Of a DNA stretch of 43,065 nt, positions 40,457 to 43,065 are shown piece by piece (the stretch's first letter is position 1; each line of letters starts with the position of its first letter). Made by a program: the position numbers and the translations under genes. Source of the stretch: a virus; the IMG/VR virus record IMGVR_UViG_3300049734_000047, positions 1 through 43,065 of that record. One strand, 5' to 3'. The notes below the pieces were generated by a model, which worked only from the letters and a program-made list of their open reading frames with translations, had not been told where the DNA came from and did no database searches.

Positions 40457-41104
40457 ATGAAGCGACTACTCAATGAGCCGGTGGCGGTGGGTGCCGTCGT
40501 CCGGCTGGGGATTCTGGCCGCGATGGCCTTCGGGCTGAAGTGGACACCCGAACAGCTCGCCGCGGTGATGGCGTTCGTCGAGGCGGTGCTGCTGCTGGTG
40601 ACGCGCACCGTCGTCACGCCGAACCACATCGCGGAGGCGCGTGTCGCGGCTGGCGGATCGCCCACGAAGCCGCTGAGCGAAGCCAACGGTGTGTCCGAGC
40701 GCACTCGGAGCACTCTGCCGATCGTGCTGCTCGCCGTGGCGCTCAGCGTCTCGGCCTGTGCGTCGTCTCGGCATCGCGTCACCGTGACCGTGGTGAGCGC
40801 ACACGCGGTGCTCTCAGCCGTGCAGGATACGGAAATGCTGCTCGTCTGCGAACGGCCGACGGCTCCATCCCCGCCAGCCTGTGTGCCGGAGCCTGTTCAC
40901 CGGGACATCTCGCTCAAGCTCGCCAAGGCGTTCGACACGGAGATCAAGGTCGCGAAGCTCGCGCGCGCGACACCGGCCGCGCTGTCATCGGACGTGCCCG
41001 AACTGCTCGGCCAGATCGGGGCGCTGGTCGATGCGATCGTCGCGCTGATTCCTGAATCGGCACAGCGGCGCGCGCTCGTCGCCAACATCGGAGGTGCCAA
41101 GTGA
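40457..41104 (+). CDS. Holin-like domain fused to a lipoprotein-like domain
   Basis: 215 residues, ATG 40457 behind AAAGGAC. Residues 1-65 (AVVRLGILAAMAFGLKWT, AVMAFVEAVLLLVTRTVVTP) match small phage holins with two helices. After a Ser/Thr linker, residues about 85-105 form a second signal-like segment ending in a lipobox, LSVSAC. The rest is helical. An in-frame GTG at 40691 could start the lipoprotein separately. A holin plus outer-membrane spanin-like unit in one frame is the inference. Confidence 0.6.
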   Translation: MKRLLNEPVAVGAVVRLGILAAMAFGLKWTPEQLAAVMAFVEAVLLLVTRTVVTPNHIAEARVAAGGSPTKPLSEANGVSERTRSTLPIVLLAVALSVSACASSRHRVTVTVVSAHAVLSAVQDTEMLLVCERPTAPSPPACVPEPVHRDISLKLAKAFDTEIKVAKLARATPAALSSDVPELLGQIGALVDAIVALIPESAQRRALVANIGGAK

Positions 41105-41289
41105 TCGCCGCCATCCTGCAGTGGATCGCCCTGTTCGACAAGATCAAGGCGAACGCGAAGGTCTTCGATCAGATCAAGGGCGTGCTCGCGGCCAACAACA
41201 TCGAAGCCGACACGGCGGCGCTGGACGAGGTGATCGCGGATGCGACCAGGCGGAAGGCGCTGGCTGAGCGCGAAGCCGCCGGCGGCTGA
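41101..41289 (+). CDS. Small helical hypothetical protein
   Basis: 62 residues, GTG 41101 overlapping the previous stop. The N-terminus is hydrophobic (IAAILQWIALF) but too short for a clear membrane helix; the rest is an amphipathic, charged helix. Likely a peripheral partner of the upstream lysis protein. No family recognised. Confidence 0.5.
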   Translation: MIAAILQWIALFDKIKANAKVFDQIKGVLAANNIEADTAALDEVIADATRRKALAEREAAGG

Positions 41290-41475
41290 ATGCGCGACTG
41301 TCCGCGCCGTGATTGCCAAGCCTCCCGATCCGTCGACGAGGAGGACTTCTGCAACGCGTGCGCGCGGATGGTGCCCAAGGTTGACGATCGACCGGCGCCC
41401 CGCTGGGAACGCAAGCCTGCCCCGGGCTGCGAGGGACGGCCGGTCGACGTCACGCGCCGTCGTCAGGATCCCTGA
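41290..41475 (+). CDS. Small Cys-containing protein, end of the rightward block
   Basis: 61 residues from ATG 41290. Cys residues in RDCPRRDCQ and FCNACARM could bind zinc. It ends 26 bases inside the leftward gene at 41450, so the two blocks converge. No terminator with a T run is visible between them. It is a weak call because it is short and compositionally ordinary. Confidence 0.4.
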   Translation: MRDCPRRDCQASRSVDEEDFCNACARMVPKVDDRPAPRWERKPAPGCEGRPVDVTRRRQDP

Positions 41476-41617
41476 GCGTGCTCAACGTCTGCCCGACGGC
41501 CTCCATCGCACAGCCGAGGATGTCGATGATTTCCTGACGGACGCGCTCAGGGATCCGGTCGTCTTTCAACCGCGTGAGGAGGGCGTCGAGTTCCCGCTGC
41601 AGATCGTCGGCTGTCAC
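41450..41617 (-). CDS. Small helical protein downstream of the secreted protein
   Basis: 55 residues on the minus strand. GTG at 41617 overlaps the stop of the secreted-protein gene in a GTGA junction, showing coupled translation. The sequence (LQRELDALLTRLKDDRIPE and RQEIIDILGCAMEAVG) is helical and charged. It may be a partner or immunity-like protein of the secreted one, but no family is recognised. Confidence 0.5.
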   Translation of the reverse strand: MTADDLQRELDALLTRLKDDRIPERVRQEIIDILGCAMEAVGQTLSTLRDPDDGA

Positions 41618-42090
41618 TGCAACGTGAACGCGCCGCGAACCTGCCGCAGCATGTGCTTTTTCCCGCGGTCGTCGGTGACCTCGAGGTCGAGCGAATACGA
41701 TCCGCCTGGCCACGGCCCGAGATCGATCGTCAGCTCATAGCCGATATTCGTTGGGATCGTCGCGCACTTCGCCGCCATCGCGGTGACGATGTCCGGGCGC
41801 GGCTTGTTGCTCGCCAACGCGTTCCCGGCGACGGTCGCGAGATTCGCGACCTGGTAGGCGAGGCCGGCGACCGAGGGCCGCACGGACGTGATCGACCCGC
41901 CGCAGCGGAAGGCCCAGAACCGGAACACGCGCGGCGCGCGCGCGATCGCGCCGACCGGTTGCTCGACCCACATCCAGACATCGCCGGTCGGCGGGTTCGC
42001 AGGTTCGGTGGGCAGGTTTGGCGGCGTCTGCGCGGCCGCAGAGAGAGACGAGCAGAGCCACGCGGCGAGAGCGAATGTCGCGAAGCGCAT
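41614..42090 (-). CDS. Secreted hypothetical protein (moron-like)
   Basis: 158 residues on the minus strand, ATG 42090 behind GAAAGGAA. A Sec signal peptide (MRFATFALAAWLCSSLSAAA, then Q) is followed by a Pro-rich linker and a beta domain (DVWMWVEQPVGAIARAPRVF, GGSYSLDLEVTDDRG) of Ig-like appearance. Opposite orientation, own promoter and signal peptide suggest a lysogenic-conversion gene made from the prophage and exported by the host. Function unknown. Confidence 0.6.
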   Translation of the reverse strand: MRFATFALAAWLCSSLSAAAQTPPNLPTEPANPPTGDVWMWVEQPVGAIARAPRVFRFWAFRCGGSITSVRPSVAGLAYQVANLATVAGNALASNKPRPDIVTAMAAKCATIPTNIGYELTIDLGPWPGGSYSLDLEVTDDRGKKHMLRQVRGAFTLQ

Positions 42091-42128
42091 ACAGCGGTCG
42101 TTCCTTTCAGTTGTCGGGGGCCGCGATC

Positions 42129-42157
42129 AGTATATCGGCACCAGCGGTGATTGTCTG
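42129..42157 (-). promoter_or_regulatory. Sigma-70-type promoter for the leftward secreted-protein operon
   Basis: On the minus strand, CAGACA at 42157-42152 (four of six to TTGACA), a 17-base spacer, and TATACT at 42134-42129 (five of six to TATAAT). It points to the gene starting at 42090, about 39 bases downstream of the -10. Confidence 0.55.
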
Positions 42158-42167
42158 TAGGCTTCGG

Positions 42168-42749
42168 TTACGTGGGCTGTTTCCGCACACAATCGCTCTC
42201 TTGAATCCGGCCGGCCTGTACGTCCTGCACGAAGGCGACTAGGCGGACGTCGAGGGCGAACCACTCCCCCCGCTTACGACGGTCCAAGAACCGCCGATGG
42301 AGGGCGCCTTCGACCGCGTGTGGCGTCAGGCAGAGAATCGCCCCGACGAGTCGCAGATCTTCGGGGTGCGAGGTCTGTAGATCAGCCATGCGCTCGAACG
42401 GGTTACGAGCCACCCCGATCTTGAGGTACGGGCCGGCCTGGATGAAATAGACGAACGCCTGAGGGTGGGTCCCAATAGGCGGCAACGTCTGAACTGCTGT
42501 CAGCAGGTTGCGGCCGTAGTAGGCGGCGGTGTCTTCATCAAAGCGGCCATCATCAAGGAGTTGGCCGCGGGCGATCTGTCGCCACCGCTCGATGTCGCGC
42601 AGCGGCGTCTCGACGGCGAAGGAACGCAATGCCGTTCGGCCCGCGACCTTGACGCGCGCCTGAAGACTCTTCCCGTGTAGCCTGATCCCTTGCGCGACGG
42701 TGTGGCCACGCCGCGTTCCATTCGTCTGGGTACAATCGTTGTCAGCCAT
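42168..42749 (-). CDS. Integrase-arm-like domain fused to a GIY-YIG/MUG113-like domain
   Basis: 193 residues on the minus strand from ATG 42749. Residues about 20-80 (GIRLHGKSLQARVKVAGR, LRDIERWRQIARGQLL) resemble the arm-binding N-terminus of phage tyrosine integrases. Residues about 95-170 (AFVYFIQAGPYLKIGVARNP, ERMADLQTSHPEDL, GALHRRF, RGEWFAL) match the MUG113/T5orf172 branch of GIY-YIG proteins. No integrase catalytic residues are present. It sits next to the attachment site, so binding or cutting att-region DNA is inferred. Confidence 0.65.
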   Translation of the reverse strand: MADNDCTQTNGTRRGHTVAQGIRLHGKSLQARVKVAGRTALRSFAVETPLRDIERWRQIARGQLLDDGRFDEDTAAYYGRNLLTAVQTLPPIGTHPQAFVYFIQAGPYLKIGVARNPFERMADLQTSHPEDLRLVGAILCLTPHAVEGALHRRFLDRRKRGEWFALDVRLVAFVQDVQAGRIQESDCVRKQPT

Positions 42750-42788
42750 GTCGTCGCCGCTCCTGTCGGCGCGCGTGGTTAGGGGTGC

Positions 42789-42813
42789 GCTGCAGCGAGA
42801 CCAACGCTGCAGC
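42789..42813 (-). promoter_or_regulatory. Perfect inverted repeat upstream of the leftward nuclease-like gene
   Basis: GCTGCAGCG (42789-42797) and CGCTGCAGC (42805-42813) are exact inverted repeats with a seven-base centre. They lie 40-64 bases upstream of the start at 42749, a fitting place for an operator or a leader hairpin. Confidence 0.45.
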
Positions 42814-42902
42814 CGCTCCGAGTGTAGCATCCAAGGTGGCCACGATGGCCACGGAAAGACACAAGTCATTATTTTACAGTATGTAGAAGCCAGGAGAATC
42901 GG

Positions 42903-42948
42903 CTTCACACGGCGGGGGTCAGTGGTTCGAATCCACTAGCGCCCACCA
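42903..42948 (+). other. 3' half of tRNA-Val(CAC), probable phage attachment site
   Basis: The anticodon loop TTCACAC is followed by the 3' anticodon stem GGCGG (42911-42915), a five-base variable loop, T stem AGTGG and CCACT with loop TTCGAAT (42921-42937), acceptor strand AGCGCCC (42938-42944), A, and CCA (42946-42948). No D arm or 5' acceptor lies upstream, so this is a half tRNA left by integration or carried by attP. Confidence 0.75.
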
Positions 42949-43065
42949 ATTCTGTCAATCACTTACGGCGTTTCTCCTCTGGCGCGTGCGGTTCTACGGC
43001 TGCGCGTAACTCTCGTGATTTCCCAAGATTTCTCATCGTCTCCGATTTCGTGGTGGCCACGGCGG
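42949..43065. other. 117-base flank right of the attachment site; no gene seen
   Basis: AT-richer than the phage genes, with short T-rich stretches. No convincing gene, hairpin or RNA is visible. It is host DNA if the phage is integrated, or phage DNA beyond attP if not. One TGGCCACG copy lies near its end. The stretch 42750-42902 on the other side of att is also gene-free and holds the inverted repeat and an AT-rich patch near 42865-42890. Confidence 0.5.

Larger units (their letters stand above)
42703..43061. repeat. Four copies of TGGCCACG around the attachment site
   Basis: TGGCCACG occurs at 42703-42710, 42837-42844, 42846-42853 and 43054-43061. Three copies lie left and one right of the tRNA fragment. 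They could be recombinase or excisionase arm sites. Chance occurrence in GC-rich DNA is possible. Confidence 0.4.

Noticed and set aside
42700-42939. Short + strand open frame at the att region
   Set aside because: It overlaps the start of the leftward gene, the inverted repeat and the tRNA fragment, has no ribosome site, and its product shows no protein-like pattern.
42850-42948. Complete tRNA gene at the right end
   Set aside because: The 3' half is convincing, but no D arm or matching 5' acceptor strand is present upstream, and the 5' anticodon stem does not pair.
1-43065. CRISPR array, insertion sequence or transposase
   Set aside because: No regularly spaced direct repeats of suitable length, no terminal inverted repeats with a transposase-like gene, and no DDE or HUH motif was noticed.

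Overview
The window is almost entirely one tailed-phage genome, either a prophage or a complete temperate phage. Base composition is uniformly very GC-rich. The gene order is that of a siphovirus: recombination and replication genes, accessory genes, packaging, head, tail, fibre, then lysis. Almost every gene from the left edge to about 41.5 kb is on the + strand, and most neighbours overlap by one to four bases (ATGA, GTGA), so translation is probably coupled through long operons. The host is uncertain. Sec-type signal peptides ending in SAQ or AAQ, a diderm-style lipobox and the integrase-arm-like domain at the right end suggest a GC-rich Gram-negative soil or water bacterium, possibly Acidobacteriota. 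That is a guess from style, not a measurement.

Early region, 1-13284. A recombination module comes first: a candidate single-strand annealing protein with an OB-like tail, a PD-(D/E)XK nuclease, a coiled-coil protein and a NinB-like protein. An HNH-like protein, a winged-helix protein, a replication initiator-like protein with short tandem repeats inside its gene, a helicase-loader-like protein, a RusA resolvase and a DNA adenine methyltransferase-like protein follow. From about 9.2 to 13.3 kb lies a series of small accessory proteins, many with Cys pairs typical of zinc ribbons.

Late region, 13370-35403. The small terminase subunit, an inserted DUF268-like methyltransferase and the large terminase subunit come first. 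The head genes follow: RHH protein, DUF4055-type portal, MuF-like protein, a virion morphogenesis protein split by an amber codon, scaffold, and SU10-type major capsid protein. Two related XRE helix-turn-helix genes flank the scaffold and capsid genes. A 1029-residue glycosyltransferase-methyltransferase-glycosyltransferase fusion sits between capsid and connector genes. Tail genes follow: connector, terminator candidate, tail tube, chaperone G and a frameshifted T, tape measure, hub-like protein, and a fibre with a signal peptide.

Lysis and host-surface region, 35411-41475. Many small membrane proteins surround an M15 endolysin, a proline-hinged beta protein, a TIM-barrel glycoside-hydrolase-like protein, and a holin-like domain fused to a lipoprotein.

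Right end, 41450-43065. A leftward cassette carries a secreted protein with its own promoter and a protein joining an integrase-arm-like domain to a GIY-YIG/MUG113-like domain. It ends at the 3' half of a tRNA-Val(CAC), which is the probable attachment site. No integrase catalytic domain, lysogeny repressor, CRISPR array or complete RNA gene is visible; integrase and repressor may lie outside the window.
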